Shown: one piece after another, positions 25,044 to 35,100 of the stretch
Layout: each line of letters starts with the position of its first letter
Position numbering within the stretch: the first letter of the stretch is position 1
Assembly (NCBI GenBank): GCA_965262605.1
Contig: CBDHFN010000001.1
Location: 1 to 64,000, forward strand
From: CBDHFN01 sp965262605
GTDB lineage: Bacteria > Pseudomonadota > Alphaproteobacteria > JASGCL01
Reading direction: 5' to 3'
DNA: 64,000 nucleotides
Translations under genes and position numbers: made by a program
The notes under the pieces: model-generated
Databases searched by the model: none
What the model saw: only the letters and a program-made list of their open reading frames with translations
What the model was told of the DNA's origin: nothing

Positions 25044-26012
25044 TTATATCCTTAAAATTGCGCCACCCCAAGCAAATCCACCACCCAAGGCAGTTAACGC
25101 CACTAATTGACGGGGCTTTATCATGCGATTTTCAAACCCATAATTTAACGCAAATGGAATCGTTGCCGCGGAAATATTGGCGTGCAAATGCACGGTTTTA
25201 ATAACTTTTTCTTCGGCAATATTTAATTTTTGCGCCACGCCTAACATAATGCGCCAGTTTGCTTGATGCGGCACAAGCCAATCAATTTGCGCTAAGTCTA
25301 AGCCTAACTCTTGCGCGGTTTGCGCGACAATGTCGCTCATTTTTTCAACGGCATGACGAAAAACTTCTTTGCCATTCATGCGCACAATGCCGCTTAACCC
25401 CGTTGTCGCCACCCCGCCATCAACATAAAGCATGTCTTGATATTTACCATCAGCCATAATATTTATTTTCAAAATTCCAAGGTCAGCGTTGTCAGCCGAT
25501 AATATCACCGCGCCCGCGCCATCGCCAAATAACACAAAAGTATCCCGTTCATGCGAGGCGATAATTTTACTATACACCTCTGCGCCTATGACTAAAACAT
25601 GGTTAGCTTGGGCTAATTTAATCATATTATCCGCCATTTGTAAGGCATAAATAAACCCCGAACAGACGGCTTGAATGTCAAAAAATGGGCAAGGCTTGCA
25701 CCCTAAAATTCGGTGCACCTTGCTGGCGGTTGCGGGGAAAGTTTGGTCAGGGGTTGTGGTTGCGACTATAATTGCGTCAATATCTTGAATGCGTAATCCT
25801 GATTTTTTAATTGCATCTTGGGCGGCAAGCACCGCAATATCTGCGCATGTTTCGCCTTCACTGACAAAATGGCGTTTTTCAATGCCCGTGCGCTTATGAA
25901 TCCATTCATCAGAAGTATCAGTAAGCTTGGCAATATCATTATTGGTAATGATATTTTTGGGCAAATATGCCCCCGTAGCCGTGATTTTGCTTATAATATT
26001 TTTCATTTTCAT
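25044..26012 (-). CDS. fabH: 3-oxoacyl-[acyl-carrier-protein] synthase III
   Basis: Condenses acetyl-CoA with malonyl-ACP to begin fatty acid synthesis. The catalytic triad is readable: Cys117 in QAVCSGFIYAL, His in WLVPHQANWRIM and Asn in HANISAATIP. The last is normally HGNTSAASIP, so the loop is a little divergent. N-terminal TSDEWIHKRTGIEKRH is diagnostic. The 322-aa length is normal. It sits directly upstream of coaBC on the same strand, rather than in the usual plsX-fabH-ihfA alphaproteobacterial arrangement. Confidence 0.95.
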   Translation of the reverse strand: MKMKNIISKITATGAYLPKNIITNNDIAKLTDTSDEWIHKRTGIEKRHFVSEGETCADIAVLAAQDAIKKSGLRIQDIDAIIVATTTPDQTFPATASKVHRILGCKPCPFFDIQAVCSGFIYALQMADNMIKLAQANHVLVIGAEVYSKIIASHERDTFVLFGDGAGAVILSADNADLGILKINIMADGKYQDMLYVDGGVATTGLSGIVRMNGKEVFRHAVEKMSDIVAQTAQELGLDLAQIDWLVPHQANWRIMLGVAQKLNIAEEKVIKTVHLHANISAATIPFALNYGFENRMIKPRQLVALTALGGGFAWGGAILRI

Positions 26013-26048
26013 AGCATTACATAAAATAGCTATAAAATCAATAATTAT

Positions 26049-26591
26049 TTAATTGTTAATTGTAAAAGGATTATTGGGTAATGCAGGTAAATCTGTTTCG
26101 TAAGGCTTTACACCAACTTGCCCTAACGCGCCGTGAATTTGCCCGCGATGATGCGTTTGATGGTTAAAGACTTGGCAAATGGCAATGGCTGCATAATTTT
26201 GCTTATCTGTTCCTTCGGTAGTTTTATAATGCAATATACTTGATAAAAATTCATCATTGGTGGTATTTGCCCATTCTTCAATCATCGCGTCCATTGCCGC
26301 GCGATTTTTTGCATATTGCGCAAAATCTTCACAAATTAATCGCGAATTTTGATAAATATTGTCCGATTTTTTGGGTAAGTTCGCATATAATTCAGGCTTT
26401 TGCATGATGCGCGAAAACCATAAATTATCCGCCCATAAAATATGATTGCAAGTCGCTTGGATTGACCCAAAAAATATTCCCAAATCTTTATTTAATAATA
26501 TTTTGTCTAAATTGCCCACCGCTTTTATTAATTCGCCATTTTGCCATGTATTATATTTTGCCATTAATTGCGCATATTGTTTTTTTATCAT
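26049..26591 (-). CDS. DinB-fold metal-binding protein
   Basis: A 180-aa four-helix protein of the DinB/YfiT group. Metal-ligand histidines are placed as expected: CNHILWAD in helix 2 and FNHQTHHRGQIHGAL near the C-terminus. N-terminal YNTWQNGELI is also typical. Members are thiol-dependent transferases or DNA-damage-linked proteins of unknown substrate. Stands alone between fabH and an accessory segment. Confidence 0.85.
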   Translation of the reverse strand: MIKKQYAQLMAKYNTWQNGELIKAVGNLDKILLNKDLGIFFGSIQATCNHILWADNLWFSRIMQKPELYANLPKKSDNIYQNSRLICEDFAQYAKNRAAMDAMIEEWANTTNDEFLSSILHYKTTEGTDKQNYAAIAICQVFNHQTHHRGQIHGALGQVGVKPYETDLPALPNNPFTINN

Positions 26592-26638
26592 AAATAATCC
26601 TTGGTTAGTTGTTTTATTTTATTTCATTTTTTTAAATG

Positions 26639-26887
26639 TTAATATGGGCTTGCGATATGGTCTTTAATTTCTTTAATTGCTTGTTCAGCACTAAACACAA
26701 AAGGACAAGATTCACCTCTGTTATAGCCAACTATAACTTTAATATTACAAACTGAACCTTTTTTATTTTTTATTAAAAGCGGTATTTCCGTATCGCGCTT
26801 TTTTGAATGCAATTGTATTTTTACATTTTCAAGATTTGAAACATATTCAATTAAGCCTTCCGTGCGCAATTTATCCATGAATTGCAT
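26639..26887 (-). CDS. Hypothetical protein, 82 aa
   Basis: Start set at the ATG 26887, just after the TAA of the upstream gene (TAA A ATG). A longer frame exists but would overlap that gene by 100 bp. Product MQFMDKLRTEGLIEYV... is basic and includes LLIKNKKGSVCNIKVIVGYN. No family recognised. Coupled partner of the 153-aa protein next to a DUF262 gene, so possibly part of a defence segment, though nothing in the sequence proves it. Confidence 0.55.
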   Translation of the reverse strand: MQFMDKLRTEGLIEYVSNLENVKIQLHSKKRDTEIPLLIKNKKGSVCNIKVIVGYNRGESCPFVFSAEQAIKEIKDHIASPY

Positions 26888-26888
26888 T

Positions 26889-27350
26889 TTATTCTCGGCG
26901 TAAATGACCAACTGCAAATAAGCTATATCTATCGGCAAATTTTGCATAATACCCATATTGTGAATCACCATCATCAAAAGGTTCAGCAATATCGCTTATT
27001 TCTGATTCATCAAATTCTTGAATTAATCCTTTGAATAAAGTTTGGCACGCGTATTGGGCTACGCGGTAATGCATCGCTTGCAAGCCATGAAATTCTGTAT
27101 CTTTTATTTTTAATTCATTATTTACATGGGTTGTTGTGCCCAAAGCATAAATTTGCAAATTATCATCATTGCTATGTTCTCTTAAAGACTTATAGTAATT
27201 TTCTGACAATAAAATTGCTGACCATAAATATTCGCCATGTCCATCATCAATACCCCTTATTCCAAATCTTATATTTGGATTGCAAGCCATTAATGCAAGG
27301 TGATATTGTTTTTTTTCTTCTTGTGTTAAATTTGCGATGTTATTTAACAT
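26889..27350 (-). CDS. Hypothetical protein, 153 aa
   Basis: Starts MLNNIANLTQEEKKQYHLAL. The body contains IRFGIRGIDDGHGEYLWSAI and an acidic stretch EFDESEISDIAEPFDDGDSQ near the end. No signal peptide, membrane helix or known motif. First gene of a tight pair with the 82-aa ORF. A TATAAT (27393-27388 on the minus strand) lies about 40 bp before the start, behind GTCAAG-type repeat DNA. Function unknown. Confidence 0.6.
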   Translation of the reverse strand: MLNNIANLTQEEKKQYHLALMACNPNIRFGIRGIDDGHGEYLWSAILLSENYYKSLREHSNDDNLQIYALGTTTHVNNELKIKDTEFHGLQAMHYRVAQYACQTLFKGLIQEFDESEISDIAEPFDDGDSQYGYYAKFADRYSLFAVGHLRRE

Positions 27351-27395
27351 AACGAACCCCTGATTAAATTAATTATAAAATTATACCCAATTAAT

Positions 27396-27471
27396 TAAAA
27401 GTCAAGCGTTTTTTTTGTTAAAAGCTAATTTTAAATTTCACTTCAAACTATTCAAAGGCTTCTAAGTCAAG
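27396..27471. repeat. Direct repeat flanking the DUF262 gene, left copy
   Basis: AAAAGTCAAG plus a T run, and then TTTCACTTCAAACT ... TCAAAGGCTT ... AGTCAAG (27436-27471), match 29235-29286. The 36-bp core differs at three positions. This copy contains the last codons and stop of the DUF262 gene. Confidence 0.85.
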
Positions 27472-29187
27472 GTAATCCAAATTTTTTGCCCAAATATTTT
27501 TAGCAATTTCAGTAAACTCGGTTTGTCTATGCAATAAAAAATCAATATTCCAATCTGGATATTGGTGTAATTTTTTGGTCATCTCATATTCACTTTTAAA
27601 ATAATCAGGGCATTTATCGGCAAAAATATCTTTATTTGGGTGGGCGTCATTCAATGATTTTTCCCATAATGTATAATTACCAAGAAAACTATTATATTCT
27701 TCGTGTTGCTTTTCGTCAAATTTATCAACCCAATTTGCATGGTGTTTTTCTGGTAAAATATGCTCAATCGTGGCTAAATTTGTATCTGTATTTGGTTTAT
27801 AGTGATTTTCAATTTTATGCAAAATATAGCGCACAAGATTTTTATTTTTGTCTTTAATTTCAATGGCATAGTTTTTAAATTGCGATTCAAATTCTTCATC
27901 AGAAATTCCCAAAACAACTAAATCATTAATGCAGTCTTGAAATGTTTTAAATTCTTTATTTTTTATCTTAATGGCGATTCTTGAAAATAATGTTTCCATG
28001 ATATTGGTTGCCCGCCTAGCAATTACAGCATATCTAAAAATTAAATTAATTAGATTATATAAAATATTTATAAAATTTTTCGTGTCAAATGAATTATAAG
28101 CTTGCATTAGTAATACTTTACTTTGCCCGTGGTTAAGGTAATTATAATCACGAATAAGAATTTGTAATTTTTTATTATCGCGCCAATAAGCATGATTGCT
28201 ATCACCCAAAGCTTGATAAATTTCAGCATATTTTATTAAATCTAGCATAAACTCTGATGGGTGAATTTCGCCGTTGTGAATTTTTTTCTTTATTTCACTA
28301 TATAATTTATTATTTCGCACAAAATGAATTGAGCTGTTATAGTAATACCTAATAAATATGGGCAAACTTGCGCTATCAATAATATTTTCAAGATTGCGCC
28401 ATAAATCTATTAAATCTTGGCTGGAATCAAAACCAATATCGGATAAAATTAAATTTTTTATTAAATCCACTTCGGTTAAATGCTCGCCCCTTGCATTTAA
28501 TGTTTCAAACAATGTAAAGGCAAGTTCTTTTTGCGCCGTTATAATTTGAATTAACCATAATTTTTTGGCAATAATATTCTCTAAAAAATCGTTTAATTGC
28601 ATGAAATCATCATTAATTTCACTTAAACATTTATCTATTTTTTTTTCAAAATAATGAAAGCAATCATAGAGATTTTTATCATTTTTCTTTGTTGGTTTAT
28701 CATGAATATTAATTTGCACCATAGTAAATTTATAATAATCATTATTAACTTTATTGAGCGTTAGTTTTGGTTGTCTTATTCCGCCCACCGCAAATTTACT
28801 GATGAATTGAGAATTTCTGTCGTCATAAATGATTTTAAAATCCGCATTGCCGTTAATCAGGTTTTTCATGCGTGATAAAACCGCAATAACTAAAATGCTT
28901 ATGGTTGTAAGCCGTTGCTGCCCGTCTATAATCTCAAAAATATTATCCTCTTGATTATCCGATAATAAAACTATACTGCCGATAAAATGTCCTTGGGTAT
29001 TTCCATGGTAAATTTCTAAAATATCCGCCCATAATTCTTCCCAATGATCAATGTTCCAAGCATAGTTTCGCTGATAAATCGGCACGGAATATTTCTTGCC
29101 ATTTCCCAACACCTCACCTAACATAACATTATCCGTATGGAATGAATTTTTATTTATTCTTAGTGTTGATGATGGGTTGCCATACAT
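27448..29187 (-). CDS. DUF262/DUF1524 (GmrSD-like) nuclease-type protein
   Basis: A 579-aa protein. The N-terminal DUF262 domain has SVPIYQRNYAWN (residues 34-45), HFIGSIVL and the signature DGQQRLTT (88-95), which in this group acts in nucleotide-driven control. The C-terminal DUF1524 part has ATIEHILPEKHHANW, followed by LGNYTLWEKSLN, an HNH-like nuclease core. Related proteins (GmrSD, BrxU, SspE) restrict phages with modified DNA. It is a single-gene unit between direct repeats, and its own last codons lie in the repeat, so it appears to be an acquired defence gene. Confidence 0.88.
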   Translation of the reverse strand: MYGNPSSTLRINKNSFHTDNVMLGEVLGNGKKYSVPIYQRNYAWNIDHWEELWADILEIYHGNTQGHFIGSIVLLSDNQEDNIFEIIDGQQRLTTISILVIAVLSRMKNLINGNADFKIIYDDRNSQFISKFAVGGIRQPKLTLNKVNNDYYKFTMVQINIHDKPTKKNDKNLYDCFHYFEKKIDKCLSEINDDFMQLNDFLENIIAKKLWLIQIITAQKELAFTLFETLNARGEHLTEVDLIKNLILSDIGFDSSQDLIDLWRNLENIIDSASLPIFIRYYYNSSIHFVRNNKLYSEIKKKIHNGEIHPSEFMLDLIKYAEIYQALGDSNHAYWRDNKKLQILIRDYNYLNHGQSKVLLMQAYNSFDTKNFINILYNLINLIFRYAVIARRATNIMETLFSRIAIKIKNKEFKTFQDCINDLVVLGISDEEFESQFKNYAIEIKDKNKNLVRYILHKIENHYKPNTDTNLATIEHILPEKHHANWVDKFDEKQHEEYNSFLGNYTLWEKSLNDAHPNKDIFADKCPDYFKSEYEMTKKLHQYPDWNIDFLLHRQTEFTEIAKNIWAKNLDYLDLEAFE

Positions 29188-29234
29188 TAAATTATCCTTT
29201 TGAGTATATTAATTAAATTTAAACGCATTTAATC

Positions 29235-29286
29235 AAAAGTCAAGTTTTTTTTTCACTTCAAACTCTTCAAAGGCTTTTCAGTCAAG
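29235..29286. repeat. Direct repeat flanking the DUF262 gene, right copy
   Basis: This copy contains the end of the MFS carrier gene. The translation frame of the shared DNA differs between the two genes (KPLKSLK here, LEAFE in the left copy), so the similarity is at the DNA level and not from protein homology. Confidence 0.85.
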
Positions 29287-30407
29287 ATAAAAAGGCTGGT
29301 CAAGCCGATAATTACCACCATTACTGGCAAGCCCCAAATGCTAAATTCTTTCATCAAATATCCGCCCAATGGCGCACCAATAAAAGCCGCAATTTCAAAA
29401 ATAATAATATAAGTTGCCGACATTGCCATTAATTCTTCGTTTTTATATCGGTTGCCAAGCATGCTCATGGACGCGCTATACATTAAAAAATCCATAAAGC
29501 CTAAAATAAAAGTGCCAATTAACGATAATTCATAAATATAAATAATCATTGAAGGAATGGCAAAAACTGCGATGGCTAAACCGCAAAAGGCAATGACGAA
29601 TCTTTTGGGGAACTTGTCAATAATATCACCCATTTGCAAGGCAAAAATTGCCGGTCCGATTAAAAATACTGAAATATGAAACCCCGATTGCACATCGGAA
29701 AAATCGCGCAATTTCCCTTGCAAGACAAGCATAGGATTTAAGCCGTATAATAAACCACAAGCCAATGCAGAAATATAAATACCCTTATGTAGCGTGATAC
29801 AATGCCAAAATTTGCTTTGATGTTCGCCAAAGCTTGGCTCAAGATGCTTGATTTTGCGCACATAAAATATTGAAATAATTAAAAAAACACAATAAAGTCC
29901 AAACGGCAAAAATCCCCAATTGTAAATTGGCGAAGTAATTGCCGCGCCAATTGCCACGGATAAAGAAAAAAATCCCGCATAAATCGCAAATAATTTGCCC
30001 CTTGTTTTATCATCGGCGATGATATTAACCCAAACTTCCAACCCCATCCAGCGAATAGCAATTAACACACCCGAAAAAATCCGCAAACCAATCCATATAT
30101 ATGGGTCCTGCCATATATAAGATACCAGCATAATCACCACTAAACCTAATGCCGAATAATTTATAATTTTTTCATGCCCAAATTTTTTGGATAATTTAGA
30201 TACTTTGCCAATAAATAAAATAATACTCAACGCCACTGAACTATGCACCCACCCGATTACATCGCTTGATACGCCTTGGCTTGATAATAAAAGTGGTATA
30301 AGCGTGGTAATAATTCCAATACCCAAACCATCAAAAAATACCGCAAGCAATAAGTGCAGTGCTGGTTGAGTGATAATTTGCCGATTTCTTGCCAAGAATT
30401 TATTCAT
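29253..30407 (-). CDS. MFS transporter
   Basis: A 384-aa major facilitator with about 12 membrane helices. The loop 2-3 region reads GKVSKLSKKFGHEK. RIFSGVLIAIRWMGLEVWVN and RGKLFAIYAGFFSLSVAIG match the YcaD-like subfamily of unknown substrate. It ends with EKPLKSLK within the direct repeat shared with the DUF262 gene. It stands alone, divergent from dnaA. The start ATG at 30407 is followed by a typical charged N-terminus. Confidence 0.85.
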   Translation of the reverse strand: MNKFLARNRQIITQPALHLLLAVFFDGLGIGIITTLIPLLLSSQGVSSDVIGWVHSSVALSIILFIGKVSKLSKKFGHEKIINYSALGLVVIMLVSYIWQDPYIWIGLRIFSGVLIAIRWMGLEVWVNIIADDKTRGKLFAIYAGFFSLSVAIGAAITSPIYNWGFLPFGLYCVFLIISIFYVRKIKHLEPSFGEHQSKFWHCITLHKGIYISALACGLLYGLNPMLVLQGKLRDFSDVQSGFHISVFLIGPAIFALQMGDIIDKFPKRFVIAFCGLAIAVFAIPSMIIYIYELSLIGTFILGFMDFLMYSASMSMLGNRYKNEELMAMSATYIIIFEIAAFIGAPLGGYLMKEFSIWGLPVMVVIIGLTSLFILTEKPLKSLK

Positions 30408-30729
30408 TTTAATACTTTACTTTCATTAAAAAATACAATAAACAAAAAAATTTAAAAAAAAATTTCGTTATTTTTCAATATTTTATTTATTTGATTGCTT
30501 AGTTTTATTATATTGAATTCTTGTCAACAGGTCAACTTAAAAAAAAATAAAATTTTTTGCTTGTTATTTAAAATTTTATTTGCTTTATAGAAATTGTTGG
30601 CGCAAATTTTAGCATCAAACTCACGGACATAATGAAGATTTTCAAGGCAAAATTGCTGGGATTTTGCTTAGTGGCTTTTGTTTGATTTTAAAATTTTGGA
30701 CAAGCTTAAATTTAACTTATAGGGAAAAA
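30408..30729. other. 322-bp AT-rich divergent region upstream of dnaA
   Basis: Very AT-rich, with long A and T runs (30440-30475, 30540-30560). A promoter is visible at 30561-30589. No 9-bp TTATCCACA-like DnaA box cluster was seen, so there is no support for an origin here. The frame upstream of the dnaA ATG (from 30664) lacks coding character. Confidence 0.45.
30561..30589 (+). promoter_or_regulatory. Probable dnaA promoter
   Basis: TTGTTA (30561-30566), 17-bp spacer, TTTATA (30584-30589), leaving a leader of about 130 nt before the dnaA ATG at 30730. Confidence 0.4.
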
Positions 30730-32106
30730 ATGACTAATAATAATGATTTGATACGAAAGAAATGGCGGCTTATTGCCTCTCAATTTCGTGCTGAATATGG
30801 CGAAAATTCGCATCGTCAATGGATGGGCGATTTAGTGCCATTGCATATTGATAACGATGATTTAGTTTTGCTTGCCCCCAATAAACAGGCGATAAATTTT
30901 ATTACCAAGCAATATGGCAGTTGGTTAAATAATAAATGGCGTTCCGAAAATAAAAACAAAGGCGCGGTGCAAATAATTGTCAAAATGGCAAAATCAAGCG
31001 ACCAGCAATTACCAGATTCATCAGATATAAACCAAAATAAAGAAACCAAAAAACAATCCGAAAAAAAATGGGGACAATCATTTAATAACCAATATTTATT
31101 TAACAATTTCATCAGCGGCGAATGCAATCAAATTGCTTATGCTATGGCATTAAAATTAAGCGAATCCAAAAAAGAAAAAGATTTTTCATCATTATTTATT
31201 CATGGTGATGTGGGGTGCGGCAAAACCCATTTATTAAATGCGATAAGCAACCAAATTTTACAAGACAACCCAGAAGCTAAGGTGCAAATAATCACGGCTA
31301 AGGATTTTGTTGAAAAATATGTTGAAACGATTATGCAAAAAACTTTTGATTTTAAGATGCAATTTCGCGATACGGAATGCGTGTTAATTGATGATTTGCA
31401 TTTCATTATTGGCAAGATTGCTTCCATCACTATTTTAGAAGAAATTTTTGATTTTATCGTGGATAATGGCAAAAAAATTGCCTTTGCTTCCACCGAAAGC
31501 CCGCAAAAATTGGATAAGTTAGGCGAAAGATTAATTTCAAGAATCCAAGGCGGCATGGTTAGCCAAATACATGAATTAGATTTTGAAACCCGTTTTAAAT
31601 TATTTGAATTTAAAGCCCAAAATAAAAATATGTCTATCCCCAGCCGTATTTTAGAGTTGATAACCGAACGCACCCAAGGACGATGCGGGCGCGATTGCGA
31701 TGGAATATTGACAAGGCTTTTATATTTTACAGGCAGAGAGAATTTTCATATTACCGAAATTATCGGTGAAAAATTTGTCGCTTCGCAATTACCGCAAAAT
31801 GCGATAATTAACCGCGCCCAACCAAAAATTGAAGAAATTCAACGATTAACCGCGCAACGATTTAATGTAACCCAAAAAGAATTGGTAAGCAAAATGCGCC
31901 CCGCGAATTTAGCATATCCACGGCAAGTTGCCATGTATTTATCACGCAAACTTACCAAACATTCTTATACTTTTTTGGCGCAAAAATTTGAACGGGACCA
32001 TACAACAATTTTATATGCCCTCAATAAAATTGAAAAAATGATGGCAACTGATCCCCAAACGCTTGAGGATATTGAAGCACTCAAACGCTCAATACTGGGT
32101 GCATGA
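30730..32106 (+). CDS. dnaA: Chromosomal replication initiator DnaA
   Basis: AAA+ ATPase that opens the replication origin. Domain I is residues 1-85, followed by a Lys/Gln linker. Domain III has Walker A GDVGCGKTHL (159-168), Walker B CVLIDDLHF (Asp221-222), sensor and Arg-finger region SRIQGGMV. Domain IV carries the DNA-binding signature YLSRKLTKHSYTFLAQKF followed by RDHTTILYA. The ATG at 30730 follows ATAGGGAAAAA; the longer frame from 30664 is rejected. The 458-aa length is normal. The stop overlaps the dnaE start by ATGA, which is an unusual pairing; dnaN is the common neighbour. Confidence 0.92.
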   Translation: MTNNNDLIRKKWRLIASQFRAEYGENSHRQWMGDLVPLHIDNDDLVLLAPNKQAINFITKQYGSWLNNKWRSENKNKGAVQIIVKMAKSSDQQLPDSSDINQNKETKKQSEKKWGQSFNNQYLFNNFISGECNQIAYAMALKLSESKKEKDFSSLFIHGDVGCGKTHLLNAISNQILQDNPEAKVQIITAKDFVEKYVETIMQKTFDFKMQFRDTECVLIDDLHFIIGKIASITILEEIFDFIVDNGKKIAFASTESPQKLDKLGERLISRIQGGMVSQIHELDFETRFKLFEFKAQNKNMSIPSRILELITERTQGRCGRDCDGILTRLLYFTGRENFHITEIIGEKFVASQLPQNAIINRAQPKIEEIQRLTAQRFNVTQKELVSKMRPANLAYPRQVAMYLSRKLTKHSYTFLAQKFERDHTTILYALNKIEKMMATDPQTLEDIEALKRSILGA

Positions 32107-35100
32107 CGCATTTTATTCATATCCGTAATGCGTCTGGTTATTCATTGGCGCGTGGCGCGATTGGTATTGATGCGTTAATTAAGCAAGCAATTATTCATAA
32201 ACAACCTGCCGTTGGTTTGACGGATTTTGATAATTTCTTTGGGGCTTTGGAATTTAATTCCGCCGCAATTAATGCGGGAATTCAACCGATAACTGGCATT
32301 AATGCCATGTTTCAGTGGGAAAATTTCACGGCACGGGGGCTTTTCATTGCCCAAACTGCCCAAGGGTTTATTAAATTATCGCATTATATATCCAATGCTT
32401 ACCGAAAATGCGGTGGCGACACGCCCATTTTTAATTTAAATGAATGGCGCGATGATGGGCATGATGCTGGCGGAATTATTATGTTAAGCGGTGGCATGAA
32501 TGGTATTTTATCACAACGCATCCTTGATGGCAAAGAAAAAGATGCCCAAAAAATCGCCACAGAATTAGCAAAATTATTTCCCAATCGGCTTTATATTGAA
32601 TTGCAACGCCATAATTTAGCCAATGAAAAATATTGTGAAGCATTTTTATGCGATATTGCCCTTGAATTAGGCTTGCCGATGATTGCCACTAATGATTGCC
32701 ATTTTATAGAACCTAATTTTGCCCAAGCTCAAGAAATTTTAATGGCAATTGGTGCGGGCACAACGCTTGATGATGATAATCGTCCGATTTTATCGCCCGA
32801 ACATTATTATAAATCACCCCAAGCCATGAAAGAATTATTTCGTGATATTCCCGAAGCAATTGAACAAACCGAAGCTCTTGCCAAACGATGCAGTTTAGTG
32901 ATTGAAAAACGCGCCCCAATGTTGCCTTCATACACTAAGCTTAACGGGCGCACCGAAAAACAAGCCATAGAAGAAGAATCAAGCGCGGGTTTAAAAGAAC
33001 GATTTACCCAATTACAAATTACCGATGCTGAAATCCAAGAAAAATATCGGCAAAGATTGCAATATGAATTATCCGTTATTAACAGCATGGGTTTTGACGG
33101 ATATTTTTTAATCGTTTATGATTTTATTAATTACGCCAAAAGCCAAAATATTCCCGTGGGTCCCGGGCGCGGTTCGGGTGCTGGGTCTTTGGTTGCTTAT
33201 TGTTTAAAAATCACCGATCTTGACCCGTTGCAATTTAATTTGCTGTTTGAGCGGTTTTTAAATCCCGAACGCGTGTCCATGCCCGACTTTGATATAGATT
33301 TTTGCCAAGACGAACGCGATAAAGTAATACATTATGTGCAACAAGAATATGGCGCAAATCAAGTCGCGCAAATTATAACATTTGGATCATTGCAAGCCAA
33401 AGCAGCCGTGCGCGATGTTGGGCGGGTCTTGGGTGTGCCTTATCCCGTAGTTGATGGTTTAAGCAAGCTAATCCCCAATAAATTATTTGATGGCAAAACT
33501 AAACCCCTTAGCTATTGGCTTGATAATGATACAAATTTAAAAGACAAATATCGCCAAGATTCCGTTGCCAAAGATATTATTGACATAGCAATCAAGCTTG
33601 AAGGCTTATACCGCAATGCGTCTACCCACGCCGCGGGTGTCGTGATTGCGGGGCAAGATTTAGCAAATTTAGTGCCGATTTATTACGATGGTAAATCTGA
33701 CTTAGTCGCCACCCAATATTCCATGAAATATGTTGAAAGCGCGGGGTTAGTGAAATTTGACTTTTTAGGTTTGCGCACTTTGTCAATTATTAAAAAAACT
33801 TTAGAAAATATTACCAAACGCAATGGTGAAATTGTTGATATAAGCAAAATTCCAATGAATGACGCGCTGTGTTTTGAAGATTTAAAAAAAGGTTATGGCA
33901 TTGGCGTATTTCAATTTGAATCGGACGGGATTCGCGATGTTTTGCGCAAAATGCGCCCTGATAGGCTTGAAGATTTAATCGCTGCCGTGGCTTTATATCG
34001 CCCGGGTCCGATGGATAATATTCCAAGCTATATTCGGCGCAAACATGGCGAAGAACCCGTAGAATACGAGCACCCAGCCCTTGAATCTGTATTGCAAGAA
34101 ACTTACGGCATTCCAATTTACCAAGAACAAGTCATGGAAATGGCAAAAATATTGGCGGGATATAGCTTGGGTGGGGCGGATTTATTGCGCCGCGCTATGG
34201 GTAAAAAAATAAAATCGGAAATGGACGCGCAACGAGAAATTTTTATTGCTGGTGCTTATAAAACGCATCAAATTTCGGCGCAAGATGCGTCCAAAATCTT
34301 TGATACGATTGATAAATTCTCTGGTTATGGTTTTAACAAATCGCACGCCGCAGCATATGCGTTAATTTCATACCAAACGGCTTATTTAAAGACTCATTAT
34401 CCCGCTGATTTTATGGCGGCATTTTTATCATATGAAATGCACAATACCGATAAAGTCGCGCTTTATATTCAAGAAGCGGTGCGCATGGGTATAAAAATCT
34501 TGCCGCTGGATATAAATCATAGCGAATCGTTGTTTAGCGTGCAATGGGACGAAGCAAGCCAAAGCTTTGGCATACGATATGCGCTGGCGGCGATTAAAGG
34601 CGTGGGCGCACAAGCGACAGAATCTCTGGTGCAAGAACGAATAAATAATGGTGGATATGAAAATATATGGGATTTTCTAAGGCGCAACGCCAGTAATAAC
34701 CCCCAAGAAGCACCCAGACTTGGCAAGAAAATTTTAGAAAATTTTAGCAAGTCTGGCGTGTTTGATTGCTTTAACCCCAATCGGCGACAATTATTGGAAT
34801 CTGTTTCGGTTATGGCGCGTTATGCCGTTGAATTTGCGGAAAATTCTGACCAAGATAATCTTTTTAATGACCCGCAAGATGCCCAATTTGAACCAAACTT
34901 ACCCGAAATTGAACCATATAGCGAAGAAGTATTATTAAACCAAGAATATGATGCCTTGGGATTATATTTATCGCGCCACCCTTTAACAGCGTATCATGAT
35001 TTATTAGCAACCCATAACGCGATTAAATCCAATGAAATTGCACAAAATATCGGTAAACCCAGTAAAATCGCGGGAATAATTGCCGATATTCGCGAAATGC

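Noticed and set aside
30408..30729. Replication origin next to dnaA
   Set aside because: No cluster of TTATCCACA-like boxes seen; AT-richness alone is not evidence in this genome.
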